Source: Rossellomorea aquimaris (lineage in GTDB: Bacteria > Bacillota > Bacilli > Bacillales > Bacillaceae_B). From it: a DNA stretch of 64,000 nucleotides. How positions within the stretch are numbered: position 1 is the stretch's first letter; each line of letters begins with the position of its first letter. This document shows positions 52,742 to 61,006 of this stretch, piece after piece. The notes under the pieces were generated by a model that was not told the DNA's origin, did not search any database, and saw nothing but the letters and a program-made list of their open reading frames with translations. The position numbers were made by a program, and so were the translations under genes. The stretch covers positions 1 to 64,000 of the forward strand of contig NZ_JXZC01000003.1 of assembly GCF_000935355.1 (NCBI RefSeq), given 5' to 3'.

Positions 52742-52948
52742 TAATTCTTGTGAAAATGAATAGGACCGAGTTTGATGACAGGCTCGGTTTACTAATTGAT
52801 TGAAATGCGAAGTTGTACAATCCATCATTCAATTTTGTAAAGTGGTTCAATCATTTCAGTCGTCAATTACACCGCAACTCTAAGGCTCTGCATGTTGTTC
52901 CTTGTATTGGGGATAAACTAACGTATACCTACAATGAGGAGTGAGATT

Positions 52949-53212
52949 ATGTTCTTGCAAGGGACAATTATTGCAGGAGAATTTGATTCATCTACCAATG
53001 AATTCTCTATACAGAAAGTAAAGGATTTCGATACAGAGTCGGTCCTCAAAAAGAATCAGATCGATACGATCTATCACTATTTGAAAAGCCATCAGCACGA
53101 AGGAGACGGGCAAATTATTACTTTGAATGATCAAATGCCTGTACGCTTATCCCAGATTGAAATGAATCAATTAATTAGTGATGTAGAGAAGGTGCTTTCC
53201 ATGTATCACTGA
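52949..53212 (+). CDS. 87-residue protein of unknown family
   Basis: The protein has an N-terminal beta-like half (FLQGTIIAGEFDSSTNEFSI) and a C-terminal helical half (VRLSQIEMNQLISDVEKVLS). The ATG is seven bases after GAGGAGTGAG. It is not linked to its neighbours by overlap. No family was recognised. Confidence 0.6.
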   Translation: MFLQGTIIAGEFDSSTNEFSIQKVKDFDTESVLKKNQIDTIYHYLKSHQHEGDGQIITLNDQMPVRLSQIEMNQLISDVEKVLSMYH

Positions 53213-53300
53213 ATAGGATGGTTGTGTACAGGGGCAGAAACTACACGAGTTTGAATTGACTCCTAAAGGGGCGATTGCACTTCAACAATACAGGTAAAAG

Positions 53301-53672
53301 GTGTTAAAGTTATATGTAACAATAGAATTCTGGGAAGTGACGGATATCCTTTATGCAACGATTTTATTTATATGTGCAGGTATAGCTGAAATTGGTGGCG
53401 GGTACCTTATATGGCTTTGGTTAAGAGAGGGAAAGCCTGCTTATCTAGGGTTATTAGGAGGGCTCGCTTTAGCTTTATATGGTGTCATTGCCACGTTTCA
53501 AACCTTTCCTTCGTTCGGCAGGGTGTATGCAGCTTATGGCGGAGTCTTTATTGTCCTCTCTGTTTTATGGGGATGGGGAATTGATAAAGAAACACCTGAT
53601 TTATATGATTGGGTTGGTGCCGGTATTTGCTTGATCGGGGTATCGGTCATGCTATTTGCACCCCGGCAATGA
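53301..53672 (+). CDS. YnfA/UPF0060 small membrane protein
   Basis: The protein has four spans and the signature [22 protein letters not shown], with [20 protein letters not shown] in the second half, matching YnfA/UPF0060 small transporters. The 123-residue reading starts at a GTG with a modest AGGT site; a GTG at 53337 would give 111 residues, closer to the usual 108. A very strong terminator follows. Confidence 0.82.
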   Translation: MLKLYVTIEFWEVTDILYATILFICAGIAEIGGGYLIWLWLREGKPAYLGLLGGLALALYGVIATFQTFPSFGRVYAAYGGVFIVLSVLWGWGIDKETPDLYDWVGAGICLIGVSVMLFAPRQ

Positions 53673-53687
53673 TGAACAAATCCCATG

Positions 53688-53723
53688 GGAAAAGGCTCAG
53701 AGTTTTATTCTGAGCCTTTTTCC
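53688..53723 (+). terminator. terminator of the YnfA-type gene
   Basis: AAAAGGCTCAGA and TCTGAGCCTTTT arms are perfect, with a seven-base loop and T-run. Confidence 0.93.
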
Positions 53724-53740
53724 ATATTGCGGGGTTCCGA

Positions 53741-53932
53741 TCAATTACCACCCGTATACCATTTGTGCTGATTGGATCCTGCGCGGCATTCCGTGTTATA
53801 TCCCTCGCTCTTATGGGTGTCGTAGCAATCACCTTTGAGGTAGCCTTGGGAAAAGTATTTGTCTTTGATCATGCCTCCGATTGCTACCGCAGCCATGAAA
53901 GAGATGGGAATCAGGACGAATAGCCAAACCAT
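53741..53932 (-). CDS. 63-residue membrane-anchored protein, tandem copy A
   Basis: The start MVWLFVLIPISFMAAVAIGG forms one span, followed by the segment YFSQGYLKGDCYDTHKSEGY and a polar tail with a second cysteine, ending YTGGN. The ATG is eight bases after GGAGG. It is a close paralogue of the next gene upstream on the same strand. The two cysteines may form a disulfide outside the membrane. No family was recognised. Confidence 0.7.
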   Translation of the reverse strand: MVWLFVLIPISFMAAVAIGGMIKDKYFSQGYLKGDCYDTHKSEGYNTECRAGSNQHKWYTGGN

Positions 53933-53980
53933 TTTAAAAACCTCCATTTCGACTGATTTAAAAAGAAGATGATTAAATGG

Positions 53981-53997
53981 GACATGGGACCTGTCCC
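53981..53997. repeat. GGGACATGGGACCTGTCCC element
   Basis: GGGACATGG and CCTGTCCC arms between the two 63-residue genes; a member of the GGGACA palindrome family. Confidence 0.65.
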
Positions 53998-53999
53998 AA

Positions 54000-54191
54000 C
54001 TACCTTCCGCCAGTCCAGCCTTTCAAATGATTGGACTGCCCCTGGCAATAAGCGTTATACCCATCACCCTTGTGCGTATCATAGCAATCACCTTTGAGGT
54101 AGCCCTGGGAAAAGTAAGTCTCTTTGATGCTGCCCACGATTAAGACTCCAACCATGAAAGAAAACGGAATCAGGACAAAAAGCCAAACCAT
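54000..54191 (-). CDS. 63-residue membrane-anchored protein, tandem copy B
   Basis: It has the same length as copy A and shares MVWLFVLIP, FSQGYLKGDCYDTHK and the two cysteines; the tail is CQGQSNHLKGWTGGR. At the DNA level the segment encoding GYLKGDCYDTHK is nearly identical, pointing to a recent tandem duplication. AAAAGGAGG precedes the ATG. Function unknown. Confidence 0.7.
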   Translation of the reverse strand: MVWLFVLIPFSFMVGVLIVGSIKETYFSQGYLKGDCYDTHKGDGYNAYCQGQSNHLKGWTGGR

Positions 54192-54586
54192 TTTGGAAAA
54201 CCTCCTTTTTAGGTAAAAGCAGGTGAACATCATCCTGTAGGTGTAGCTTCTGCTACCATCTTACCATTAAGTATATGGAAAAATATAGATAATATTTCTG
54301 TGTGGAAGTGGCGGGGCTCATTATGGGTTGCCACTCCTTATTTTGTTACGGCAAGCAAGGGTTATTTATGAATGGGTACCAGGTACAAAAAGGTTGAATT
54401 GTACCTGGTAAAAAAAGACAGTTTGTACCAGGTACAGATGATCAGATTGGCAGTTGGAAGGGATTGCAGTCAATTGTTTGAGATTTACAGGAATCAACCA
54501 CCGCACATTCCACAAGCAGATTAATGGTCAAACCATCTTTATATCTACTATGATATCCCTTGAACAACAAGAAGGAGGCAAAACCC
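54192..54586. other. 395-base intergenic region with palindromes
   Basis: Apart from the GTACCTGGTAC-family sites at 54374-54437 and the upstream region of the OYE gene, no gene was seen. The minus-strand frame here has no binding site. Confidence 0.6.
54374..54437. repeat. three GTACC(A/T)GGTAC palindromes
   Basis: GGTACCAGGTAC near 54375, TTGTACCTGGTA at 54399 and TGTACCAGGTACA at 54424 lie within 64 bases. Confidence 0.85.
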
Positions 54587-55708
54587 ATGAACAAAAAGTA
54601 TGAAGATTTATTTACCCCATATAGATTCAAAAATGGAATTGAGCTTAAAAACCGCATCATCATGGCACCGATGACGAACTTTTCATCAGATGAAAAAGGA
54701 AATGTAACGGATGCAGAGGTAGACTATTATGCCCGCCGTTCGAAGGGTGTCAGCATGGTTGTCACGGCTTGTACGTATGTGACACCGAACGGTAAAGGAT
54801 TCCCTGGTGAATTTGCCGGTGACACGGATGACATGATCCCAAGTCTTGAGCGACTGGCGGGAGCAATCAAAGATCAGGGTGCAAAGGCGATATTGCAGAT
54901 TTTCCATGGCGGGGTGCAATGTCCTCCTGACCTGGTTCCGGATGGGGACGTCGTCAGTGCGAGTGACGTGATGGGAGACAATCAAGAGAAGAAAGCAAGA
55001 GCGTTAACGGAGGCTGAAGTCGAGGAAATCATTGAAGCTTTCGGGGAAACGACCCGCCGTGCCATCGAGGCTGGTTATGACGGCGTCGAGATTCACGGGG
55101 CGAACGGTTATTTGATCCATCAGTTCTTTTCTCCCATGACGAATCAGCGTGAGGACCGTTTTGGAGGCAGCTTGGAGAAACGGATGACATTCCCGATGGC
55201 AATCGTGGATAAGGTGAAGAGTGTGGTCGATGAGCATGCGAAACATCCATTCATCGTCGGCTACCGTTTTTCACCTGAAGAGCCTGAGGAGAATGGCTTC
55301 TCCATGGGGGATACCCTTACCCTGGTGGACGCATTGGCGGATAAAGACCTTGATTATCTGCATGTGTCCCTATTCGATTTCTTCTCGAAGCCAAGAAGAG
55401 GCGTAGAGGATGTAGAGAAAACGAGAATGGATCACCTTCTTGAAACAATTGCTGATCGTACTCCACTGATCGGTGTAGGCTCCATTTACTCTGCCGCAGA
55501 TGCCCGTAAAGCATTTGATACAGGGGTTCCTCTATTGGCACTGGGACGCGGTCTCATCATCGATCCCGATTGGGTACAGAAGCTTGCTGACGGCAGGGAA
55601 GATGAAATTGTGACGGAGATCGATAAGGAAAAGCAGAAGGAGTTAGTGGTGCCGGATCCTTTATGGAATGCCATCATCAATACGCCAGGGTGGTTCCCGG
55701 GAGTATAA
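54587..55708 (+). CDS. old yellow enzyme family NADH:flavin oxidoreductase
   Basis: The 373-residue FMN enzyme has the family start LFTPYRFKNGIELKNRIIMAPMTNF, the active-site pattern GVEIHGANGYLIHQFFSP, NQREDRFGGSLEKRM, and the C-terminal ALGRGLIIDPDW. Members reduce activated double bonds. It resembles B. subtilis YqiG in size. The ATG is eight bases after GAAGGAGG; the TTG at 54560 has no site. Confidence 0.88.
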   Translation: MNKKYEDLFTPYRFKNGIELKNRIIMAPMTNFSSDEKGNVTDAEVDYYARRSKGVSMVVTACTYVTPNGKGFPGEFAGDTDDMIPSLERLAGAIKDQGAKAILQIFHGGVQCPPDLVPDGDVVSASDVMGDNQEKKARALTEAEVEEIIEAFGETTRRAIEAGYDGVEIHGANGYLIHQFFSPMTNQREDRFGGSLEKRMTFPMAIVDKVKSVVDEHAKHPFIVGYRFSPEEPEENGFSMGDTLTLVDALADKDLDYLHVSLFDFFSKPRRGVEDVEKTRMDHLLETIADRTPLIGVGSIYSAADARKAFDTGVPLLALGRGLIIDPDWVQKLADGREDEIVTEIDKEKQKELVVPDPLWNAIINTPGWFPGV

Positions 55709-55734
55709 GGCCACGGGTTTAATGAAGGAATCCT

Positions 55735-55768
55735 AAAGGCAACTGTCTTAAGTGGCAGTTGCCTTTTC
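55735..55768 (+). terminator. terminator of the OYE gene
   Basis: AAAGGCAACTG and CAGTTGCCTTT arms are followed by a short T-run. Confidence 0.85.
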
Positions 55769-55885
55769 TGATGACAAAGAATACATTTTTTCATTTAATG
55801 AGTGCTCGCAGAGGTCCCATGCTGCACGAGCCATTCATAACCACACACATCTCAGAATATGATTTCTAAGTGTTCTATTACGAGT

Positions 55886-55916
55886 GGGACACTAAACCTG
55901 TCCCCCTGTCCCGCAC
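55886..55916. repeat. GGGACA-family element
   Basis: GTGGGACA and TGTCCC segments (GGGACACTAAACCTGTCCC) lie upstream of the DUF6526 gene. Confidence 0.55.
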
Positions 55917-55956
55917 ATCTGGTATATAATGAATCTATAAACCTTTGGAGGTACAT

Positions 55957-56385
55957 ATGAAACAGCAAAATTATGAGAATCACAGTAAGATCGATCCGTT
56001 GTATCATTATGGGATTTCACTTTTATCGATTGTGACGTTGATTTTATCCATTACGTTTTTCGTGAAGAATGTGGGGACTGAGCCGCTGCTTAGTTTCATT
56101 GTGCTGTTTGCTTCGATTACGTTCCTATTTATAGCCGTGAAGCTGCGATTATATGCACTCCAGCTTCAGGACCGGATCATTCGAAATGAAGAAAATTTCC
56201 GTTATTTTCGCTTAACGGGGAATCAGTTAGACCCTAGACTTTCTGTGAAGCAGGTGATCGCACTACGGTTCGCACCTGATGAAGAATTTCCGGGATTAGT
56301 GGAACGGGCGCGCTCAGAGGATCTATCAGCCAAAGACATAAAAAAAGCCGTACAGAATTGGCGTGCAGATCATCACCGCGTATAA
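55957..56385 (+). CDS. DUF6526-like membrane protein
   Basis: The 142-residue protein has the start QNYENHSKIDPLYHYG, two spans (about 22-65) and a conserved cytoplasmic part with LQDRIIRNEENFRYFRLTG and RLSVKQVIALRFAPDEEFP, typical of DUF6526 proteins. Function unknown. TTTGGAGGT precedes the ATG and TATAAT at 55925 may be its -10 box. A hairpin follows before the ABC genes. Confidence 0.82.
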   Translation: MKQQNYENHSKIDPLYHYGISLLSIVTLILSITFFVKNVGTEPLLSFIVLFASITFLFIAVKLRLYALQLQDRIIRNEENFRYFRLTGNQLDPRLSVKQVIALRFAPDEEFPGLVERARSEDLSAKDIKKAVQNWRADHHRV

Positions 56386-56394
56386 ACATCTAAA

Positions 56395-56430
56395 GAACGG
56401 ACCGCTCACTCATGGGCGGTTCCATTTTTG
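56395..56430 (+). terminator. probable terminator before the ABC transporter
   Basis: GGACCGC and GGCGGTTCC arms with a short loop are followed by five T residues. Confidence 0.65.
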
Positions 56431-56446
56431 TCAAAGGAGGCTCGTT

Positions 56447-57373
56447 ATGACGAACGAAGTAATGGTAGATGTGAATGGTCTTGTGAAAAAATATGGTTCA
56501 TTCACTGCGGTGAATGGAGTCCGGTTCCAGGTAGAGAAGGGGGAAATCTTCGGATTGCTCGGTCCGAATGGAGCAGGAAAGACGACGACGATCGAAATGC
56601 TCGTGGGACTCCGGAAGCCGGATGAGGGGACGGCAAGCTTAGCCGGCTACGACGTGCGCAAAGACGTGAATAAGGTGAAAGAGGTGATCGGGGTTCAGCT
56701 TCAGTCGACCTCGCTGTTTGAACTCCTCAAGGTGGAGGAGATCCTTCATTTGTATGCGAGTTTTTATCCGAGTCATGTGGACATTGACCAGTTGATCGAT
56801 GAGATGCTCCTGACTGAGAAGCGAAAGGACCGGATCAAGGGACTGTCGGGCGGTCAGAAGCAGCGGCTCGCGATTGCCCTGGCGCTGATTCATGATCCGG
56901 AGATTGTGTTTCTGGATGAGCCGACGACGGGACTGGATCCCCAGGCAAGACGGACGCTATGGGACATTGTGCTGCGGTTGAAGGAGCGGGGGAAGACGGT
57001 CATTTTGTCCACGCATTATATGGATGAAGCCCATGTGCTCTGTGACCGCATCGGCATCATGGATCAAGGGGAGTTGATTGCCCTCGACACGCCTCCTAAT
57101 CTTGTGAAAACCCTGCAGTCCACGAGTACGATCGAATTCCATCTAAACAATCCGCCTGAAGAGGAGTGGTTCATGCAAATGGATGGAGTGGAAGAAGCGG
57201 CCATCAAGGATTCCTTCGTCCAGTTGTATACAGATGAGCTTCAGCTGGCACTGACCTCCCTGATTTCCGTGTCGACGGAACATCATCTGAAAATCGAGGA
57301 TCTTCAAACGCGGCAAGCGACATTAGAGGATGTCTTCATTCATATGACAGGAAGGAGGCTGCGGGAATCATGA
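56447..57373 (+). CDS. ABC-2 type exporter ATP-binding protein
   Basis: The 308-residue ATPase has Walker A GPNGAGKT, signature LSGGQKQRLAIALA, Walker B IVFLDEPTTGLDP and the switch histidine in STHYMDEAH. The long C-terminal extension is typical of drug or bacteriocin-type ABC-2 exporters (CcmA group). The ATG follows AAAGGAGG; the frame open from 56363 has no site. It overlaps the permease gene by four bases. Confidence 0.9.
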   Translation: MTNEVMVDVNGLVKKYGSFTAVNGVRFQVEKGEIFGLLGPNGAGKTTTIEMLVGLRKPDEGTASLAGYDVRKDVNKVKEVIGVQLQSTSLFELLKVEEILHLYASFYPSHVDIDQLIDEMLLTEKRKDRIKGLSGGQKQRLAIALALIHDPEIVFLDEPTTGLDPQARRTLWDIVLRLKERGKTVILSTHYMDEAHVLCDRIGIMDQGELIALDTPPNLVKTLQSTSTIEFHLNNPPEEEWFMQMDGVEEAAIKDSFVQLYTDELQLALTSLISVSTEHHLKIEDLQTRQATLEDVFIHMTGRRLRES

Positions 57374-58461
57374 GAGCTTATTGGCAGTTAACCCTGGCAC
57401 AATTACGGATCTTTGCCCGGAACAAGCAGGTCCTGTTCTTTACATTACTCTTCCCGGTCATCCTGATGGTGGCCATCGGTTCATTTGCAGGCGGGGGGGA
57501 TTCACTCTCGTTATCAGTGGGGGTGATTGACGGTGATCAATCCAATTCGTCGAAGGACTTAAAGGACTTATTTTATAAAAATGAGGGAATTGAGACAACG
57601 AAATTCGGGAGTGTCAAAACGGGGAAAGAAGCCGTTGAGAACGGAGACATCCAGCTTCTCATCGAAATCCCGGAAGGCTATGAAGATAACCTGAAGGAGG
57701 GGGACGAGTCTTTCTCCCTTCCCGTATACTATAACGAGAAAAACCTGACCACATCTGAGCTTGGATTGACGGTCGTGAACGGCATCATCGATCAATACAG
57801 CAAGGATCTGGTTGACTATAAGCCGTTGGTGACGGTTGAGAAGGTAGGAATCGAGGCTCTGAACCTCCGATATGTTGATTTCCTCGTACCTGGTATCGTG
57901 GCGATGATGATCATGAGCAACAACATGAACGGGGTGGCGGGTCAGATCTCCGCCTGGCGTGAACGGGGAATCCTCCGGAGGATGCAGGGGACGAGACTGA
58001 AAGCTTCCACCTTCATCGCGGCCCAGATCACGGCCCGCCTTCTGCTTAACGGTACACAGGCATTGCTCGTCGTCCTGATCGCCGACCTCATCTTTGATAT
58101 TAATGTGGCCGGTTCGTGGCTCGCCATGATCTTCTTCATCATCCTCGGAACCTTAGCGTTCATGGCACTGGGATTTATCATCGCCGGCATGGCGAAAAAC
58201 CCGGAAAGTGCCGGGCCGATTGCGGGATTCGTGACGTTCCCGATGCTGTTCCTTGGAGGCGTGTTCTTCCCGATCAACAATATGCCGGACATCATCCAGC
58301 CGATCGTGAAGGTGCTGCCGATCGCCCATTTGAGTTCGGCGCTCCGGGAGACGATGAATCTTGGGACCCCGTTTTGGGAATTGGGGATGGAGACGCTGAT
58401 TTTGGGTGCCTGGCTTGTTGGCGGATTTGCGCTTGCGAGTTATGTGTTTAAGTGGGAGTAG
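57370..58461 (+). CDS. ABC-2 type exporter permease
   Basis: The 363-residue membrane protein has one N-terminal span (KQVLFFTLLFPVILMVAIG), a large extracytoplasmic domain of about 140 residues, and five C-terminal spans with GILRRMQGTRLKASTFIAAQ and PMLFLGGVFFPINNMP. This is the YhgE/DrrB-like ABC-2 layout. It starts at the ATGA overlap with the ATPase gene, so both make one exporter. It recalls B. subtilis linearmycin transporters but has a single permease. The substrate is unknown. Confidence 0.88.
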   Translation: MRAYWQLTLAQLRIFARNKQVLFFTLLFPVILMVAIGSFAGGGDSLSLSVGVIDGDQSNSSKDLKDLFYKNEGIETTKFGSVKTGKEAVENGDIQLLIEIPEGYEDNLKEGDESFSLPVYYNEKNLTTSELGLTVVNGIIDQYSKDLVDYKPLVTVEKVGIEALNLRYVDFLVPGIVAMMIMSNNMNGVAGQISAWRERGILRRMQGTRLKASTFIAAQITARLLLNGTQALLVVLIADLIFDINVAGSWLAMIFFIILGTLAFMALGFIIAGMAKNPESAGPIAGFVTFPMLFLGGVFFPINNMPDIIQPIVKVLPIAHLSSALRETMNLGTPFWELGMETLILGAWLVGGFALASYVFKWE

Positions 58462-58507
58462 AAAAAGACCTGTCGGGGTCATACAGACCCGGACAGGTCT
58501 TTTTTAT
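58462..58507. terminator. bidirectional terminator
   Basis: AAAAGACCTGTC and GACAGGTCTTTT arms with an inner GTC/GAC pairing lie between convergent genes and overlap the end of the hydroxylase gene. Confidence 0.93.
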
Positions 58508-59121
58508 GCCCTTTTCTCCAAATCCTTCGCGGTCTGACTCGTCTCCACTTCCTTTTCGTCCTTCAGTGTTCCGAATAACGCATCGACGAAGGGAGTGGAG
58601 ACGCCGTACCAATAATTCTCATTCTTATAATGGTGGAGGATGTGGGTCTTTTTAAGCCATCGGCCGAACCGGGTCTTCGGTTTCAGGGGCCGGTGAGCGA
58701 CGTAGTGCTTCCATTCATAAACAAAGAACATGAAGAGAATCCCGGTGGTAAAAGCAAGGGTGAAGGAGATAGAGCCGGTCAGGAAATAAAACAGCAGGCA
58801 TAGGATGAACAGGTTGGGTGCGCTGTACCATATGGGAAGAAAGAGCAGCTTCAAGTCATTCGGCTTTTTATGATGATCATAGTGTAAACGTTTGATCAGA
58901 TTCAGCAATAAAGGATTCTCAGGTGATTTAATGTGAAAGAGGAAGCGGTGGGTGAGGTATTCACTGAACATATACGTGACGATCCCCACGGCAAAAAATA
59001 CGAGGCTGTAAACGGAATGCTCCATCGTTACCAAAAAGCCCAGTACCACGAGAAAAATGCCCATCATAGCCAAAATATCAAAATGAAGAAAAAAATCCCG
59101 ATACAACTTATTTTCTTTCAT
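58504..59121 (-). CDS. fatty acid hydroxylase / sterol desaturase family protein
   Basis: The 205-residue membrane di-iron enzyme has four spans and the histidine clusters EYLTHRFLFH, LHYDHHKKP, HYVAHRPL and THILHHYKNENYWYG. This pattern belongs to the fatty-acid 2-hydroxylase/carotene hydroxylase group. Its ATG overlaps the stop of the FadR-like regulator (ATGA), so the two are translationally coupled, which suggests the regulator controls this lipid modification. The frame open from 59154 would run into the regulator gene. Confidence 0.85.
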   Translation of the reverse strand: MKENKLYRDFFLHFDILAMMGIFLVVLGFLVTMEHSVYSLVFFAVGIVTYMFSEYLTHRFLFHIKSPENPLLLNLIKRLHYDHHKKPNDLKLLFLPIWYSAPNLFILCLLFYFLTGSISFTLAFTTGILFMFFVYEWKHYVAHRPLKPKTRFGRWLKKTHILHHYKNENYWYGVSTPFVDALFGTLKDEKEVETSQTAKDLEKRA

Positions 59122-59810
59122 CCTCCATCGCCCCCATTCATTTTTTGTTTCCACAAACGTAAACTTGTACCCATCATTTCTTTAATGAGGTACTCTGCCT
59201 TTTCCATGTCCCCTTTTAAAATGAAGTCCAACAATTTATTGTAATAATCCCGTGTCGCCATGCGATGGTCGGGATCACTGAAATATTTCTCCGCCATCCT
59301 GCCACAGAAGTCGTTGAAGCTATTCAGGATTAGGAGATAGACAGGATTGGGCGATAGCTTGGCGACATTTTTCTGCAGCTGCCAGTCGAAATCAGCATAG
59401 GACCGGGCATCATCCTGCAACTCTTCCAGTGGGACGAAGAGGGAAAGAACCTTGAGTCTTTGATGGTGGAGGGCATCCCTGAAATAAGTAGGGGTCAAAG
59501 AGATCCTCAGTTCGAGCATGTAATGGATGAATTCGTCGGGTACTTCTTCCTGGTGCTCGAGGATATTCACGATCGTCATTAAATTCCCCTGCTTCCAATA
59601 ATCGTTCACAACTGCGGGCATTCCTTTCCGTCCCGTGATCCAGCCGTCCCGTTCCAACCGCTGCAGTGCTTCACGTATGGTAGGTCTTCCCACTTGAAAG
59701 CGGGTGGCCAATTCTCTTTCCGATGGCAGCGGCTCATGAAACTTTATATGCCCTCCTATAATGGATTGGATGAGTTTGCCGGCGATGATATCGGATGAAC
59801 GTTCTTTCAC
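59118..59810 (-). CDS. GntR-family regulator resembling enterobacterial FadR
   Basis: The 230-residue protein has an N-terminal winged helix (PLPSERELATRFQVGRPTIRE and ALQRLERDGWITGRKG) and an all-helical C-terminal domain. It resembles the E. coli FadR sequence in the HTH region and beyond (VNDYWKQGNLMTIVNILEH), by recall. FadR responds to fatty acyl-CoA; B. subtilis uses an unrelated TetR-type FadR, so this type is unusual in Bacillaceae. The GTG start is nine bases after AAGGAGG; the frame open to 59843 would place that site inside the gene. Two TGGTNNNACCA-like palindromes at its promoter suggest autoregulation. It is coupled to the fatty acid hydroxylase. Confidence 0.78.
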   Translation of the reverse strand: MKERSSDIIAGKLIQSIIGGHIKFHEPLPSERELATRFQVGRPTIREALQRLERDGWITGRKGMPAVVNDYWKQGNLMTIVNILEHQEEVPDEFIHYMLELRISLTPTYFRDALHHQRLKVLSLFVPLEELQDDARSYADFDWQLQKNVAKLSPNPVYLLILNSFNDFCGRMAEKYFSDPDHRMATRDYYNKLLDFILKGDMEKAEYLIKEMMGTSLRLWKQKMNGGDGG

Positions 59811-59830
59811 TGGAATGCGCCTCCTTTTAG

Positions 59831-59843
59831 TTGGTAGTGCCAA
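59831..59843. promoter_or_regulatory. FadR/GntR-type operator, distal to promoter
   Basis: TTGGTAGTGCCAA contains TGGN5CCA and lies between the promoter and the ribosome binding site of the regulator gene. Confidence 0.6.
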
Positions 59844-59851
59844 TTTTTTTA

Positions 59852-59864
59852 ATTGGTATTACCA
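59852..59864. promoter_or_regulatory. FadR/GntR-type operator at the -10 box
   Basis: ATTGGTATTACCA contains a perfect TGGTATTACCA palindrome directly downstream of the -10 element on the minus strand. Confidence 0.72.
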
Positions 59865-59894
59865 TTATATGTTTTTTTGAATAGTAGTTGTCAA
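59864..59894 (-). promoter_or_regulatory. promoter of the FadR-like operon
   Basis: On the minus strand TTGACA and TATAAT are perfect hexamers with a 19-base spacer, longer than ideal. Confidence 0.7.
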
Positions 59895-59994
59895 TGTATT
59901 CTGAAAATATTTCTGTTATGTAGAAGATCAAGCTTGTCAGGGGAGTAGGTAGAATAAATAAATGACAAGTAAAACATGGGGAGGATACGCACCG

Positions 59995-60135
59995 GTGAAA
60001 CTCCTGAGCAGACCCATTCCCATCGGCAACGGAAAACCCGCCTCACCTGCCATTGGTAAGAAAAAGGTGTATCCATCCACGCAATTCATAAGGTATGATA
60101 GCGATAGATTGCTAGCGGAGGACCTATATGATTAA
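59995..60135 (+). CDS. possible 46-residue basic protein upstream of degV
   Basis: GTG follows GGGGAGGATAC and opens a 46-residue frame with many Pro, Lys and Gly residues (KLLSRPIPIGNGKP), ending eight bases inside degV. An ATG at 59962 would lengthen it. The binding site and overlap support translation, but no family was recognised. Confidence 0.35.
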   Translation: MKLLSRPIPIGNGKPASPAIGKKKVYPSTQFIRYDSDRLLAEDLYD

Positions 60136-61000
60136 AATATTGGCAGATTCAACTTGTGATTTATCAAATGACGTATTGGAATTATACGATATTAGCTTAG
60201 CCCCACTGACCATTAACATCGGTGGGAAGATATATAGAGATAGGGTGGACATCGAGCCCGATGAATTCTATGGGGTCATGGAGGACTTAGCGGAATTCCC
60301 CACGACGGGCATGCCGAATCCGGCGGAATATGTGGCCATCATGCATCAAGCCGTTAAGGATGGATACAAGGAAATCATCTGCATCTGTATGTCGAGCGGA
60401 ACGAGTGGATCGTATCAATCAGCAGAAATTGCAAAAGGGTATTTCTATGAGGAAGATCGTAACTCTACGGTGAAAATACATATTGTCGACTCATCCTGCA
60501 TGAGTCATGGAAGTGGCCTGCTCGTGATGCAGAGTGCGCTAATGAGGGAGAGGGGAGCGACATTCGAAAGTATCGTCGCTTTTAATGAAACATACAAAAA
60601 GAAGGTTAAGCATTTCCTATCGGTTAACGACTTGGATCATTTGTTGAAAAGCGGCAGGCTCACCAATGCCAGTGCCTTCATAGGCAAATTGCTCATGCTG
60701 AAGCCCATCATGTCCATGAAAAAGGGAAAAGGCGCCATCGTCGGTAAAGAAAGAGGCCTTAAAAAAGTATTGAAACATTACGTGACGGAATTCTCCAATC
60801 GGTATGACCGGGAGATGACCGAATTCGTCATCATCGGATATACATCCGATCGTAAAATAGCTGAAAACCTGAAGTCCAAAATCAAATCTGAAACCGATTA
60901 CTCCGGAGATATCTTCATTATGCAAATGGGGGTCTCGGTGGGAACACATGTAGGACCGGGTGCCATTTCCTTGTATTTCTTGGAAAAGAGAGAAAAGTGA
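60128..61000 (+). CDS. DegV-family fatty acid binding protein
   Basis: The 290-residue protein has the DegV fold: ILADSTCDLS at the N-terminus, FPTTGMPNPAEY, CMSSGTSGSYQSAE, VDSSCMSHGSGLLV and HVGPGAISLYFL at the end. DegV/FakB proteins present fatty acids to the FakA kinase. No fakA is next to it. The ATG follows GCGGAGGAC. Its place beside the FadR-like regulator and a fatty acid hydroxylase, divergently, makes a small lipid-related neighbourhood. Confidence 0.88.
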   Translation: MIKILADSTCDLSNDVLELYDISLAPLTINIGGKIYRDRVDIEPDEFYGVMEDLAEFPTTGMPNPAEYVAIMHQAVKDGYKEIICICMSSGTSGSYQSAEIAKGYFYEEDRNSTVKIHIVDSSCMSHGSGLLVMQSALMRERGATFESIVAFNETYKKKVKHFLSVNDLDHLLKSGRLTNASAFIGKLLMLKPIMSMKKGKGAIVGKERGLKKVLKHYVTEFSNRYDREMTEFVIIGYTSDRKIAENLKSKIKSETDYSGDIFIMQMGVSVGTHVGPGAISLYFLEKREK

Positions 61001-61006
61001 CCTCAT

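Noticed and set aside
59960..60080. A known riboswitch class upstream of degV
   Set aside because: I compared it by eye with TPP, glycine, cobalamin, fluoride and THF consensus cores and saw no match.
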